Assembly (NCBI RefSeq): GCF_001729245.1 | Contig: NZ_CP015217.1 | Location: forward strand, 2,910,001 to 2,974,000 | Length of the DNA stretch: 64,000 nucleotides | Direction: 5' to 3' | Source: Leptospira tipperaryensis | GTDB lineage: Bacteria > Spirochaetota > Leptospiria > Leptospirales > Leptospiraceae | In this document: piece by piece, positions 8,074 to 17,962 of the stretch | Position numbering within the stretch: the stretch's first letter is position 1 | How the letters are laid out: each line of letters begins with the position of its first letter | Translations under genes and position numbers: made by a program | Notes under the pieces: model-generated | Seen by the model: only the letters and a program-made list of their open reading frames with translations | The model's database searches: none | What the model was told of the DNA's origin: nothing

Positions 8074-10098
8074 ATGGAAAAAGCGTTTCAGTCTGTTAAA
8101 ATAGGTAATTCTACAATCCCCAATCGATTCATAATGGGGTCCATGCACCTCGGACTCGAAGGTAAGATCGGAACCGCAGAAAGAATGGCCGCGTTTTACG
8201 GAAAACGATTCGATGGAGGGGTTGGACTCATCGTCACGGGTGGAATCGGCGTAAACGAAGAAGCCAGAGGTTCCAAACATTTTTTCAATATTCAAAACGA
8301 AGAACACGCATCCGAGCTGCAAAAGATGAACTCACTTCTGAAAGGACAAGGGATCATGTGCGCTCAACTTTTTCACGCGGGTCGATACGCGTTTGATAGA
8401 AACTGCGTAGCGCCTTCCGCGATCCGCGCCCCCATCAACAGATACATTCCGCGCGCGCTCACGGAAGAAGAATGTTGGAAAACCGTGGAGGACTTCGGAC
8501 TCGCCGCAAAACTCGCGAAAGAAACAGGCTTCGGAGCGGTGGAAATTATGGGAAGCGAAGGTTATCTCATCAATCAATTCTTCTCTGCCGTTACGAATCA
8601 AAGAGACGATCATTTTGGAGGCGACTCCAAAAGACGAATGAACATGGCCGTAGAAGTTCTTCGTTCCGTAATCAAAAATCTTCCGGATGGTTTTCCGGTT
8701 ATTTTTAGAATGTCGGGAATCGATCTCATTCCCGGAAATCCTACTTTCGAAGAAGTATGTCTTCTCGCACAAACATTACAAAAAGAGAATGTTTCCGCTC
8801 TAAATATCGGGATCGGATGGCACGAATCCAGAATTCCCACGATCAGTCAATTGGTTCCGCGAGGAGCGTGGGCGAACATCGCGGGAAAAATCAAAGAACA
8901 AACTCCAGGCCTTCCCATCATCGCATCGAACAGAGTCAACGATCCGATCACGGCGCAAAGAATTTTTGAAAACAAGCAAGCCGATATCATTTCGATGGCG
9001 AGACCCTTTCTCGCAGACGCCAAGATCGTAAAAAAAATTCAGACTGGAATGTCGAATCGTATCAACACTTGTATCGCGTGTAATCAATCCTGCTTGGATC
9101 ACGCGTTTATCGACAAATCGGTTTCTTGTCTCGTAAATCCACAAGCGGTCAACGAACTGGAATACGAAATCCATTCTCCGATAAAACCGCAAAAGGTCGT
9201 TGTGATCGGGTCGGGCCCCGGTGGACTGGAAGCGGCGAGAGCCAGCGCGTCTCTGGGACATAAGGTAATTCTAATAGAGAAATCGGATCAACTGGGAGGA
9301 CAGTTCAATCTTGCTTCCAATATTCCCGGTAAATCGGAATTCAAAGAGACGATCCGTTATTTTCAAAACGAACTTCCCGCGCTCGGAGTCGAGATGCGCT
9401 TGAACACGGATTGTAATCTCGAATTGTTAAACGAAATCGATCCGGATGCTATCATCTTTGCAACCGGAGTCAAACCAAGAGAATTCGATCTTCCCGGAAT
9501 CGGCATTCTTCCAACCGGAAACTATACGGATTATCTCACCGGAAAATTTAAACCCGGAAAAAAAGTTGCAGTGATCGGAGGCGGAGGAATCGGCGTGGAC
9601 GTCGCACACAAACTAACGGAAGATCACGATCCTACGCTTGAGTCCTATTCTAAAAAATACAATATCGATTCTTATACGAACGCTGTCATCCAACCTCATA
9701 AATCAAAAAGGGAAGTCGCGATCTTTCGAAGAAACGGAAAACACGGAGCCGGCCTCGGACCTACTACGTTCTGGGCTCTCAAACAGGAACTGGAAGCTTC
9801 CGGTGTTGAATTCTTTCAAGGTTTAAACTACAAAGAGATCACGAACGAAGGACTCAAAGTGATTCTAAAAAACGGAGAGGAAGTTTTATATCCCTGCGAT
9901 TCTTTAATCCTTTGTGTCGGACAAGAAAAAGAAAGCTCCCTTTACGAAACGTATAGGACCTTGTATCCTCAAAAACAAATCTTTCTCATCGGCGGTGCCA
10001 AGGACGCAAAAGGAATCGACGCCGAAAGGGCCTTTCTCGACGGATTGAACGCGGCGTTTAGCATCGGAAGAGAAAACAAAGTTTCTCAAACGGCATAA
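8074..10098 (+). CDS. fadH: NADPH-dependent 2,4-dienoyl-CoA reductase (FadH-like)
   Basis: The 674-residue product matches FadH/Old-Yellow-Enzyme multidomain reductases in length and order. Residues ~1-325 are an FMN TIM barrel, with the catalytic region GSEGYLINQFF (Tyr ~164) and GIGWHESRIPT (His). A 4Fe-4S motif follows, with Cys at 333, 336, 340 and 352 (CIACNQSCLDHAF..SCLVNP). An FAD/NADPH domain comes next, with dinucleotide motifs GSGPGG (~378) and GGGGIGVDVA (~500). The enzyme removes 2,4-double bonds during beta-oxidation of unsaturated fatty acids. The start is preceded by GGAG, and the acyl-CoA dehydrogenase follows 18 bases downstream, so they form an operon. Control by the divergent TetR protein is inferred from paired operators. 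Confidence 0.93.
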   Translation: MEKAFQSVKIGNSTIPNRFIMGSMHLGLEGKIGTAERMAAFYGKRFDGGVGLIVTGGIGVNEEARGSKHFFNIQNEEHASELQKMNSLLKGQGIMCAQLFHAGRYAFDRNCVAPSAIRAPINRYIPRALTEEECWKTVEDFGLAAKLAKETGFGAVEIMGSEGYLINQFFSAVTNQRDDHFGGDSKRRMNMAVEVLRSVIKNLPDGFPVIFRMSGIDLIPGNPTFEEVCLLAQTLQKENVSALNIGIGWHESRIPTISQLVPRGAWANIAGKIKEQTPGLPIIASNRVNDPITAQRIFENKQADIISMARPFLADAKIVKKIQTGMSNRINTCIACNQSCLDHAFIDKSVSCLVNPQAVNELEYEIHSPIKPQKVVVIGSGPGGLEAARASASLGHKVILIEKSDQLGGQFNLASNIPGKSEFKETIRYFQNELPALGVEMRLNTDCNLELLNEIDPDAIIFATGVKPREFDLPGIGILPTGNYTDYLTGKFKPGKKVAVIGGGGIGVDVAHKLTEDHDPTLESYSKKYNIDSYTNAVIQPHKSKREVAIFRRNGKHGAGLGPTTFWALKQELEASGVEFFQGLNYKEITNEGLKVILKNGEEVLYPCDSLILCVGQEKESSLYETYRTLYPQKQIFLIGGAKDAKGIDAERAFLDGLNAAFSIGRENKVSQTA

Positions 10099-10116
10099 GG
10101 ATCCTAATAAAAGAAT

Positions 10117-11865
10117 ATGATAGCTAACAATTATTTTACGGATGACGAAGATCTAAAATTATTTTTTGAACATCTGATCGATTGGCCTTCGATCGTAAAA
10201 TCAACCGAAGGCGAAGAATTCTTTGATTATAAACACTATCAAAAGACGGCGGATCCGAGATTTGAAATGGCTCCGTCAAACGTACAAGAAGCGATCGATC
10301 TCTACAGATCCAGTTTGGAATCCTTAGGGGAATTTTTTGGAAAAGAAGTTTCTCAAGTTTCTCAGACCATGGATAAAAAACACCTTCGTTACGAAAACGG
10401 AAAAGTAATCTTTCCGGACGAAACGATATCCATATACGAAAAGTTTCGAGAAACGGGACTGATGTCCTATTCGATTTCGAGAGAAGCCGGAGGACTCGCG
10501 TTACCCGCAACCGTGGGCGCGTTTTTTGTAATGATCATGGCAAGAGGAGACGTTTCTTTTTGTATGACGATCACACTCCTAAATCTCGCTCAGATTGTAG
10601 CAAGATTCGGAACCAAAAAACAAATAGAAGAATTCGCCGCCAAAGCCGCATTAGGTGAAACCCTCTTTGCGATGGCTCTTACGGAGCCCGATTTCGGATC
10701 CGATCTGAATAACGTAAGAACTACCGCGACAAAAACTGAAAACGGAAGTTATCGGATCAACGGAACAAAACGTTTTATTTCTCAAGGCTGCGGACTCGGT
10801 CCTTATCCATCCAGTCTTTTGACTCTTGCAAGAACCGGAAAACAAAACGGAGGCGCTCGAGGGTTGTCCGTATTTCTTGTAAAAAGTTCCGAAGTAAACG
10901 TGGCCGGAATCGAAACCAAGATGGGAATTCACGCCTCCCCCACTTGTGAGATCGTCTACGAAAATAGTTCCGCAGAACTCCTCGGAGAAGAAGGACTCGG
11001 TCTCACTCGTTACACGGCCGGGATGACAAACTTCATGAGACTCGGAAGCGCAGCGGGTGGTCCCGGCGGAGGCGCGGGAGGATTTTACGAATGCAAAAAG
11101 TATGCGGAAGAACGAATCCAATTTGGAAAACCGATCTCGGAAATTCCTGCAGTTTCCGAAATGCTTCACAAGATCCAAAGAGAAGTCAATGCGATGAGAC
11201 TTCTTACATTTGAAATTGCAAGAGTCGTAGATCTATATCAACACCATCAGGTCCGTTTGGAAAAATCCGACAAAGAAGATCGAGAGATTCGAAAAGATGA
11301 AAGAGTCAAGACCTGGGGGAATCTCGCGTCCATTCTTACACCCATTGCAAAATACTATTGTTCTGAAGAAGCTCATAAGTGCGCGAACCTCGCGATCCAA
11401 ATTCACGGAGGCGCGGGTTATACGGAAGACTATGACGTATCGAGAATGTTTCGTGATTCCAGAATCAATACGATCTACGAAGGGACAAGTCAGATTCACG
11501 TAAGAATTGCAACAGGAGCCATCATCGCGGGAATGACAGCCGACGGAAATTTTAGAAAGTATCTGGAGTCGATTCGAAAAGAAGTGATAGAGCCGTCCAA
11601 ATTTCTAACCGAACAATACAATCTACTTGAAATTGCGATCGCTCACTTTCGTTTGATCGGCAAGGACGACACCAAAGAGAGAGTTGCAGAAAATCTAATG
11701 ATCATGACCGCTCGTTATCTCTGCAGTTTATTGTATGAAAGGGCTCTCACCAAACTCAGACAAACCGATTCGTTCGATCGTTGGACAAAGGACTGCAGGG
11801 CCTATCTGATCGATAGCACCGCGATTTCAAAAGCCTGCGTCTATCGGATCGAAAACGCGGAATAG
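10117..11865 (+). CDS. Acyl-CoA dehydrogenase
   Basis: The 582-residue protein has the full acyl-CoA dehydrogenase plan. The FAD/substrate motif FAMALTEPDFGSDL lies near residues 185-198, RFISQGCG near 218, and the C-terminal helical domain contains IHGGAGYTEDYDVSRMFRD. The catalytic glutamate sits in INTIYEGTSQIH, about residue 454. It is about 200 residues longer than short/medium-chain enzymes. The extra N-terminal (~80 aa) and C-terminal segments are typical of the long FadE-like/DUF-extended class seen in beta-oxidation operons. It would introduce the 2,3-double bond in acyl-CoA, feeding the reductase encoded 18 bases upstream. The ribosome site is weak (AAGGATCC). No terminator was recognised after it. 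Confidence 0.92.
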   Translation: MIANNYFTDDEDLKLFFEHLIDWPSIVKSTEGEEFFDYKHYQKTADPRFEMAPSNVQEAIDLYRSSLESLGEFFGKEVSQVSQTMDKKHLRYENGKVIFPDETISIYEKFRETGLMSYSISREAGGLALPATVGAFFVMIMARGDVSFCMTITLLNLAQIVARFGTKKQIEEFAAKAALGETLFAMALTEPDFGSDLNNVRTTATKTENGSYRINGTKRFISQGCGLGPYPSSLLTLARTGKQNGGARGLSVFLVKSSEVNVAGIETKMGIHASPTCEIVYENSSAELLGEEGLGLTRYTAGMTNFMRLGSAAGGPGGGAGGFYECKKYAEERIQFGKPISEIPAVSEMLHKIQREVNAMRLLTFEIARVVDLYQHHQVRLEKSDKEDREIRKDERVKTWGNLASILTPIAKYYCSEEAHKCANLAIQIHGGAGYTEDYDVSRMFRDSRINTIYEGTSQIHVRIATGAIIAGMTADGNFRKYLESIRKEVIEPSKFLTEQYNLLEIAIAHFRLIGKDDTKERVAENLMIMTARYLCSLLYERALTKLRQTDSFDRWTKDCRAYLIDSTAISKACVYRIENAE

Positions 11866-11966
11866 ACAAGAGCACGTTTCCATTCTAAGAACGATAGAAA
11901 ACCGATATTACTTTCTTTTTTCGAGAGAATTTAGAATCGAAGAATTCATCTTGGACAGAAATCGAT

Positions 11967-13568
11967 ATGTCTTCTTTTCCCTTTCTTTATCCTTTTTTTT
12001 TCCTATATCTTCCCATTCAATACTGGATGGGAAGCAAGGGTTTCTCCGGTTATTTTCTATTCGGATCCTTATTGTTGGGAACGGTTTTATTCTGGTTTTT
12101 TAATAAACGGAAACAAAAATCTTTTAAGACGATTCCTCCCTTCGTCTGGCTTGTGTATTGGTCCTTGATCGTTTTTATAGAAGGAATCTTTTATACAAAG
12201 AACGCCCTCGATTCCTTTTTACTCGGGGACTTTGATTATACGGCGCAAGCGAGGATGATGTTCACCTTAGTCAAAGGAAACTTTTTCGAAACACAGTATT
12301 ACGGTTTGCAGGAGAATGCAAATTTTCTTTCGCATCACATGGCGCCCGCCATTCTACTCTTGTCTCCGTTTCCGATTTTATTCGGATCCGAGCTTGGATT
12401 TGGGATCGGAGTTTTTTTCTTAAGCGCTCTCACGCTTCCCCTTCTCTATTTTTATCTAAGAGAATCCTTTATATCGGAAGAACTTTCTCTCAGCGCCGTT
12501 TTACTCTGGGCGGGCTCTTCCAGCTTTTATAGATTGGGACATTCTCTACACTTCGAAGTATTGATTCCTTTTCTATTTCTCTTGCTCTTAATCGGAATAC
12601 AAAAACAAAAACCCTGGCTTTGGATCTTATCCCTCGTTTTGTTTTTAGGAATCAAAGAAGATCTTTCGATATACGCAGCGGGACTTTCGTCCATGCTAAT
12701 TTTTACGGATACAAAGAGAAAAAAGGAATGGATCGGAGTCTTCCTGCTCTCCCTTATCTATTTTGGAATTTTACATCCGTTTCTAAATTCTTTTGTGGGC
12801 GACTCCGCCGGAAGAAATTGGAAAGAGTATTGGGGAAATGCGGAAACAAATCCGTATCAAACGATTCTCAACTACATTCAAAATCCGGAAAGTATTCGCC
12901 AATACGCAAAGGGCCTAAGAGATTTAAGTTTAGAATGGGGATTCTGGAATCTGATCGGCGGCTGGCTCCTTCTACCATTCTTAGGACTTTATTCCGTCTT
13001 TCGGCTATCGGTTCATCCTTGGGTAAGAGAAATGTACAGCTACTACATCTATCCGTTGATTCCCTTCTTGATTCTATTTTTAAAAAATGGGGCCGAAAGA
13101 ATCCAGGGTTGGATCGAAAAAAAAGAGAAAATTCCTTTTTTCCCTTTTTCTAGAGAGGAAAAACTTAAGATTTTTCTAATATTCACTTTTTTACTTTCCG
13201 TTTATAGAAACGGAAAAGACGGACAATATCCGATCCAGCTCGCTCCTCAAAAAGAAAAAGCCTCGGAATTACGAACGATTCTAAAAGAGATTCCGGAAGG
13301 GAGTTTTGTTTCGGCGGGTTTTCATATCTCACCGTTTGTTTCCTTTCGGAATTCAGTCTATCCGATTCGGGACAATCGCGTTTTCAAGGAATGGATCGTC
13401 TTTGATCACGGATACAATTCTCCCTATGTATCCTCGGAAAAAATTCGAGAAAGAATTCAAGAGGAAAACAAAATCGGGAGAATCGAGCTCATTTCTAAAA
13501 CAAAACACTTTAGCATTTATAAGAATCACTCGCAATCTTCGAATTACGAGCCTTTGAAACAGAAGTAG
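11967..13568 (+). CDS. DUF2079 polytopic membrane protein
   Basis: A 533-residue, very hydrophobic protein with roughly ten membrane segments. After the second hydrophobic block there is the stretch LGDFDYTAQARMMFTLVKGNFF..ENANFLSHHMAPAILLLSPF. This D(F/Y)..Q and SHH.AP pattern is characteristic of DUF2079 (PF09852), membrane proteins thought to be related to GT-C glycosyltransferases. A soluble extracytoplasmic tail follows (~430-533, containing SAGFHISPFVSFRNSVYPI). Activity has not been assigned to the family. Glycosyl transfer from a lipid carrier is inference. The gene begins about 100 bases after the acyl-CoA dehydrogenase and may be a separate unit. Confidence 0.8.
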   Translation: MSSFPFLYPFFFLYLPIQYWMGSKGFSGYFLFGSLLLGTVLFWFFNKRKQKSFKTIPPFVWLVYWSLIVFIEGIFYTKNALDSFLLGDFDYTAQARMMFTLVKGNFFETQYYGLQENANFLSHHMAPAILLLSPFPILFGSELGFGIGVFFLSALTLPLLYFYLRESFISEELSLSAVLLWAGSSSFYRLGHSLHFEVLIPFLFLLLLIGIQKQKPWLWILSLVLFLGIKEDLSIYAAGLSSMLIFTDTKRKKEWIGVFLLSLIYFGILHPFLNSFVGDSAGRNWKEYWGNAETNPYQTILNYIQNPESIRQYAKGLRDLSLEWGFWNLIGGWLLLPFLGLYSVFRLSVHPWVREMYSYYIYPLIPFLILFLKNGAERIQGWIEKKEKIPFFPFSREEKLKIFLIFTFLLSVYRNGKDGQYPIQLAPQKEKASELRTILKEIPEGSFVSAGFHISPFVSFRNSVYPIRDNRVFKEWIVFDHGYNSPYVSSEKIRERIQEENKIGRIELISKTKHFSIYKNHSQSSNYEPLKQK

Positions 13569-13632
13569 CCTTCCAATTCCTTCTTAACCTTTCCAAACAA
13601 AAAAACTAAGAATCAAATCTTGGTCTGCGTTT

Positions 13633-13653
13633 AAAAAGATCCGTGCAACGGAT
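13633..13653 (-). terminator. Terminator of the TPR gene
   Basis: On the minus strand ATCCGT, loop TGC, ACGGAT, then CTTTTT. It lies 9 bases after the TPR gene's stop, in the gap between convergent genes. Confidence 0.6.
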
Positions 13654-13661
13654 GAAAATTC

Positions 13662-14552
13662 TCATTCACAATATTCTTTTAATCTTTCTTTAGAATCCTC
13701 GTAACCCATATCGAACGACTTTTGAAAGTCCTTACAGGCCAAAGAAGTCTTTTTTAAAAAAACGTAGGCAAGCCCCCGATTATGAAAGGCCACATCGTCC
13801 TTCGGATTCATCTGAATAACTTTTGAATACGTTGCCACTGAGTCCGCATATTTTTTCAAACCGTATTGAGCATAAGCCACTTCAAAAAAACCGTAGGAAT
13901 CTTTTTTATCCAGAGCGACCGCCTTTAGAGCGTCCTTTAATCCTTGGTTATAATCCTCTTCTCTGTTTTCGCAACGCGCTTTGAATTTATAGAGTTCGCC
14001 GTCTTTATTGTATCCCAAGTCGATCGCCTTCTGAAAATCTTCTATCGACTGCATACAATCATCCAACCTTTCGTGACTGTACCCCTTATACAAAAAGGCC
14101 GAGGCTTTTTTAGGATCCAATTCGGCCGCCTTTTCAAAATCATTCACAGCGTCCGAATAATTTTCCAAACGGTAGAACGCAAGACCGCGATTGTAATAAC
14201 CGGAAGCGTCGCCAGGAACTCTTTTTAAATATTTGGAATAATCATCCGCGGCTTTCTGATATTCTCTCTTTCCATACTCGTCGTAAGCGCGATTAAAAAT
14301 ATCGTTCGGTTCTTCTTGGGGTTCGTTCGAAGGAGTTGAAGATTGATTTGTATCGGAACTCGATTTCACACTTTGCAGAAAGGATTCGATTCCTTCGGAG
14401 AACTCTTGAAAAAAAGTAGGCCCGTTCGTAGCCGCAGAAGCAGGATCCACCGCGTCGTCGGTCTTTGGAAAAAACAAACTTCCGATTAGAATCGCAATTC
14501 CAATGATAAAAGCCAAACCGAAAAAAAACGAATCCAGAGCCTTATTTTCCAT
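13662..14552 (-). CDS. Membrane-anchored tetratricopeptide-repeat protein
   Basis: A 296-residue protein with one N-terminal transmembrane helix (residues ~7-28, FFFGLAFIIGIAILIGSLFF). A Ser/Asn/Glu-rich linker (~30-85) leads to about six TPR units (~88-296), such as YYNRGLAFYRLENYSDAVNDFEKAAELDP and AFHNRGLAYVFLKKTSLACKDFQKSFDMGY. The predicted topology puts the TPR scaffold in the periplasm. Such proteins mediate protein-protein contacts; the partner is unknown. It is monocistronic, with its own terminator at 13633-13653. The upstream gap to the hydrolase gene (14553-14693) contains that gene's terminator. Confidence 0.85.
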   Translation of the reverse strand: MENKALDSFFFGLAFIIGIAILIGSLFFPKTDDAVDPASAATNGPTFFQEFSEGIESFLQSVKSSSDTNQSSTPSNEPQEEPNDIFNRAYDEYGKREYQKAADDYSKYLKRVPGDASGYYNRGLAFYRLENYSDAVNDFEKAAELDPKKASAFLYKGYSHERLDDCMQSIEDFQKAIDLGYNKDGELYKFKARCENREEDYNQGLKDALKAVALDKKDSYGFFEVAYAQYGLKKYADSVATYSKVIQMNPKDDVAFHNRGLAYVFLKKTSLACKDFQKSFDMGYEDSKERLKEYCE

Positions 14553-14648
14553 CAGGCAATAGAAACGAATTTTTCTAAGAATTCAACTTTTTATTGATAA
14601 AAAATTTTGTTAAAACTCTGTCATTTTTTAGATTTTACAAAGAAAGAG

Positions 14649-14676
14649 AACGAGCCGAAACAAAGTTCGACTCGTT
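14649..14676 (-). terminator. Terminator-like hairpin after CocE-type hydrolase
   Basis: Minus-strand arms AACGAGTCGAA and TTCGGCTCGTT (11 pairs, one G-T) around a 6-base loop, followed by pyrimidine-rich CTCTTTCTTT. It lies 18 bases beyond the hydrolase stop. Confidence 0.6.
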
Positions 14677-14693
14677 TTATGATTATCCGATTC

Positions 14694-16442
14694 TCATTCG
14701 GATTGAATGGAGAGTGTGGATTGTTTACTCGGATTGTGTTTCACGTCCAAACCGTAGACCAAAGCGGTTGGAGGCGCGTATTGAGGATCGAAAGTATCCA
14801 GAGCGATGGCGATACGATTTCCGGCGGGAACGTCATAAGCGACCGCATTGAGATCAACCGTAAGATCCGTCGTCTCAAACGCGGAGACGTAGATGGAAGC
14901 GGTTCCGTGAGTGATCAGTTTTCCGACTCCGTTACTTCCCACATCGTAAAAGTAAACATTTACATTCGCTTTTCCTAATGAAGAAGAAACCTGGCCCTTC
15001 CAGAAAATTTTACCTCTGATTTTCAGAACCGAAGAAAGAGAATTCGATTCGTAGACGATTCCGTTAATCCTGCTCAGCCAATCCAAAGAAGCAGTTACAG
15101 GAACTTCCAGATGAGAAGCCAAAATATCGGAAATCAAAGGGATCCCCGTGGTCGCGATCGTATCCGCGCCGGAAAGGATTCCTGTGTTCAGATTGTTTGT
15201 ATTCTGAGTGGAAGAAATTTTTCCGTCCGTAAAAAGGGTTCTCGGTTTTAGGTAATAAGTTTTTTCCGAAACGGTAGAAGAAGGCCAGGAAGGAAGAGTC
15301 ACTCTCGGTCCGTTGAATCTTTTCTGAAAGGTGACCGTCGGCTTCATCATAATTCCGTTGTTGATTCCTTTCAACCAGAAGTCGAACCAATCATAGGCGT
15401 TGTCCCAGATCGGATTGGAAAGTCCAAGTACACCGCCGATTTCCGCGGTTGCGTGGATTCCTTCGTTCATATCCAATTTTTTAGGAACGGTCAAAGAAGC
15501 AAAGTAGTCGAGCATCTGATTTGGATTGAATAAAAAATCTTCAAAGTTGCTCGAGATATAAACTGGTTTTCCGGATGCGTTCAGTTCGGAAACAAGACTC
15601 GCAGGAGAACGTTCCGCGGCCCAGGCGGTGACACCCGCGATATCGTTATGGGAAAGAAGTTTTGTAAAATTATCTGCGATGACTGGATCCATTCTTCCCG
15701 TAAAGTAACCGGCGCCGATCAAAATCAAACCCCAGACCAAACGAGGAGTATCGTTTCCATAGAGAGAACGTTTTAGATCCCCCCATCCGCTCATCGCAAC
15801 TGCGGTTTTAATCCTAGGTTCAAAACTCACTCCTATAAGAGAGATCCCTGCTCCATAAGAAATTCCTGATATACCTATATTAGAAGAATCTACTTGAGTA
15901 TTTGCCCGAAGCCAATCCAATACCGCAGACAAATCCTGACGATCCTTGATTCCGGCGGTATTGATCAGACCACCCGAGATCCCAAACCCCCGAGTGCTGT
16001 AGCTCAAAACGATGTAACCTTTTTTTGCAAGCTTTGCCGCGGGAACGATATATTCGTATTCGTTCAGAGCCCAGCTGTTTACAAAAATCACGGTCGGATA
16101 TTTTTGACCCGATACGAGATTCTTAGGCTGAAAGAGATTCGCCGCAATCGAAGTTCCGTCGCCGGAACGAATCACGATCGAATCGTTAAAAGTAAAACTT
16201 CCGTCGTTCTCCGCTTGAAACGCGGAATCGATCTGCGAAGCTGTAATTCCCTGTTGGAAGGGACTCGCGGAAGCGTTCCCGTTTAAAAACGCTGCGGAAT
16301 TACCGGGAATCAATGCCGCCAAGGCAGCGAGGTTTTTCTGCGAGGAATTTTCGTTTTCACTCCCGCAGCTCATTAAAAATAAAAACAGAAAGAAGGAAGC
16401 TCCTGTTTTTAACACACTTGTTGTTCGAAATCCAATTCTCAT
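14694..16442 (-). CDS. CocE/NonD-family alpha/beta-hydrolase lipoprotein
   Basis: The ATG at 16440-16442 follows CAGGAG, giving 582 residues; a longer frame adds 11 residues without a good site. The signal peptide ends in lipobox FLMSC. Residues ~80-360 are an X-Pro dipeptidyl-peptidase S15/CocE-like alpha/beta hydrolase: VIFVNSWALNEYEY, then LSYSTRGFGISGG, and the nucleophile elbow GISGISYGAGISLIG (Ser in GISYG). An acid loop and HATAEIGG (possible catalytic His) follow. Residues ~375-580 form the C-terminal jelly-roll domain of this class (LKIRGKIFWKGQVSSSLGKANVNVYFYDV...). It is probably an envelope-attached esterase or acylase; the substrate is unknown. Confidence 0.85.
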   Translation of the reverse strand: MRIGFRTTSVLKTGASFFLFLFLMSCGSENENSSQKNLAALAALIPGNSAAFLNGNASASPFQQGITASQIDSAFQAENDGSFTFNDSIVIRSGDGTSIAANLFQPKNLVSGQKYPTVIFVNSWALNEYEYIVPAAKLAKKGYIVLSYSTRGFGISGGLINTAGIKDRQDLSAVLDWLRANTQVDSSNIGISGISYGAGISLIGVSFEPRIKTAVAMSGWGDLKRSLYGNDTPRLVWGLILIGAGYFTGRMDPVIADNFTKLLSHNDIAGVTAWAAERSPASLVSELNASGKPVYISSNFEDFLFNPNQMLDYFASLTVPKKLDMNEGIHATAEIGGVLGLSNPIWDNAYDWFDFWLKGINNGIMMKPTVTFQKRFNGPRVTLPSWPSSTVSEKTYYLKPRTLFTDGKISSTQNTNNLNTGILSGADTIATTGIPLISDILASHLEVPVTASLDWLSRINGIVYESNSLSSVLKIRGKIFWKGQVSSSLGKANVNVYFYDVGSNGVGKLITHGTASIYVSAFETTDLTVDLNAVAYDVPAGNRIAIALDTFDPQYAPPTALVYGLDVKHNPSKQSTLSIQSE

Positions 16443-16739
16443 TTTTTCTCCTGAAATTTTCAGCGTAGTACGCATATTTCACTTATGGAGATGGAGTTTA
16501 ACCTTGGTTTTGTTAGAATTCGCTTAAGATTCGGATTTGAGTCGAATAAAAGGTCTTAAATTTAAAATTAGGATGTTGTTTTCAACTTTTTGAAAAAGTA
16601 AGAGTTCCTACTTTTTTAAAAACTCAGTAAAAGATCCCCTTTTTCAAGGTCGGATCTCCGAAGGAAAAACCTTTTTCCAAGGAAAATTCAATCCTTTCTC
16701 CAACCGAGTCTGCACCGAAAATAATTTGCAAGTTATCGT
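16443..16739. other. Non-coding gap with a repeat-derived hairpin
   Basis: 297 bases between the hydrolase and the AraC regulator. A hairpin at 16594-16618 has arms AAAAAGTA and TACTTTTT around AGAGTTCC. It is a copy of the GTAGGAACTC dispersed element and could terminate the AraC transcript, because T-rich sequence follows on the minus strand. Nothing else was seen. Confidence 0.5.
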
Positions 16740-17831
16740 CTAACTGGACCGACTCAATCTGGACTTCCTCAAATACTCTCTTGGAGAAGTTCCAAAAACG
16801 GATTTGAACGCAAGATTGAAAGTTGCCTTTGAGTTGAAACCGGATCGATAAGCCACGGAAAGTATGTTCGCTCCTTCCTCCGATTTGAGAATATCTGCGG
16901 CCTCTTGCACCCGATACGAATTGATAAACTTAGAAAAGTTCATTCCTTTTCTTGAATTTAAGAATTCCGTCAACTGATACGGTTTTAAATCGAGTCTTTC
17001 AGCGAGAGTGGAAAGATCCAAATCTTCTTGAAGAAATAATTTTTCCTGACTCATAAGAAGTGTTAGGCGGGAATCGACTACGGAAAGATCCACACTTTCC
17101 AGCCGCGAATTCTGATACGCTTCCTTCACCGCCGGTCCGATCTCGCCCAAGAGTTTCGGAGTTCTCTGGTGAGAAAGATAAGCGATCACACTGTAAAACG
17201 TAGTCGCAACTACGGAAGTATAGAGCAGATCCAATTCTCTTAACAAATACGCGGAAAGCAAAAGAAGAGTAACGCTCGCCCCGCCGCTTAGGATCAGCAA
17301 AAGAAGACGCCCTCCCGGCTCCGTCCTCAATTGAGAGATTCTAAAAAGAGAACGTGTGTCCCAAAAAATAAACGCGTAGTATCCTAAATTTACAAAGAAG
17401 CCCGAAAGAAATAAAATATCCCAGATGCTCGTAGTCTTCTTATAAAAAAAATCTTCCGGTCGATTTCCAAACCAATCGGGTTGGATCCAAGAACAGATCG
17501 GAATCAAAATCGTAAGAAACAAACCCGGAACGTACATCCATCGATCTTTTTTCCAGCTATAAGAATCTCGAACGGTCGCGGAAAAGAGGCTATACATTCC
17601 CGAGCCCAAAAACCAAGGCCAAGGAACATACATATAGTTTAAAAATCGAGTTTCAAAGTGAATGTCTTTCAAAAGAAAATAAACATAAAAGAATAATATA
17701 GATCCGCACGCGTTCAGGAGAAACACGAGCCGATTTTGGATTCCTGCGTTAGGTCGAAGAAGCGCTCCCAATCCGATCAATAAACCGAATACGGCTCCGA
17801 AAAAAACAGTCTCTGTCAGGATGGAGGACAC
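16740..17831 (-). CDS. Membrane-anchored AraC-family regulator
   Basis: A 363-residue protein starting with GTG. The N-terminal ~220 residues contain six or seven hydrophobic helices, for example ETVFFGAVFGLLIGLGALL, LLLLILSGGASVTLLLLSAYLL. The C-terminal ~105 residues are an AraC/XylS double helix-turn-helix (LSTLAERLDLKPYQLTEFLNSRKGMNFSKFINSYRVQEAADIL.., ending NILSVAYRSGFNSKATFNLAFKSVFGTSPREYLRKSR). This 7TM-AraC layout recurs twice more in the window (47143 and 48588). It probably senses a membrane or periplasmic signal and acts on nearby DNA. The target is unknown. Confidence 0.88.
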   Translation of the reverse strand: MSSILTETVFFGAVFGLLIGLGALLRPNAGIQNRLVFLLNACGSILFFYVYFLLKDIHFETRFLNYMYVPWPWFLGSGMYSLFSATVRDSYSWKKDRWMYVPGLFLTILIPICSWIQPDWFGNRPEDFFYKKTTSIWDILFLSGFFVNLGYYAFIFWDTRSLFRISQLRTEPGGRLLLLILSGGASVTLLLLSAYLLRELDLLYTSVVATTFYSVIAYLSHQRTPKLLGEIGPAVKEAYQNSRLESVDLSVVDSRLTLLMSQEKLFLQEDLDLSTLAERLDLKPYQLTEFLNSRKGMNFSKFINSYRVQEAADILKSEEGANILSVAYRSGFNSKATFNLAFKSVFGTSPREYLRKSRLSRSS

Positions 17832-17962
17832 GAGAAGAGATAGAACCGGAAGTTGGATTCTCAGTCCAGAATTTTTTGTGCTCTTCTTTCCACAAATTTA
17901 AACCGACGTTCATTTCCAAAAATAGAATATTACAAAATCAAGAACCGACGGAACAATGAGAC

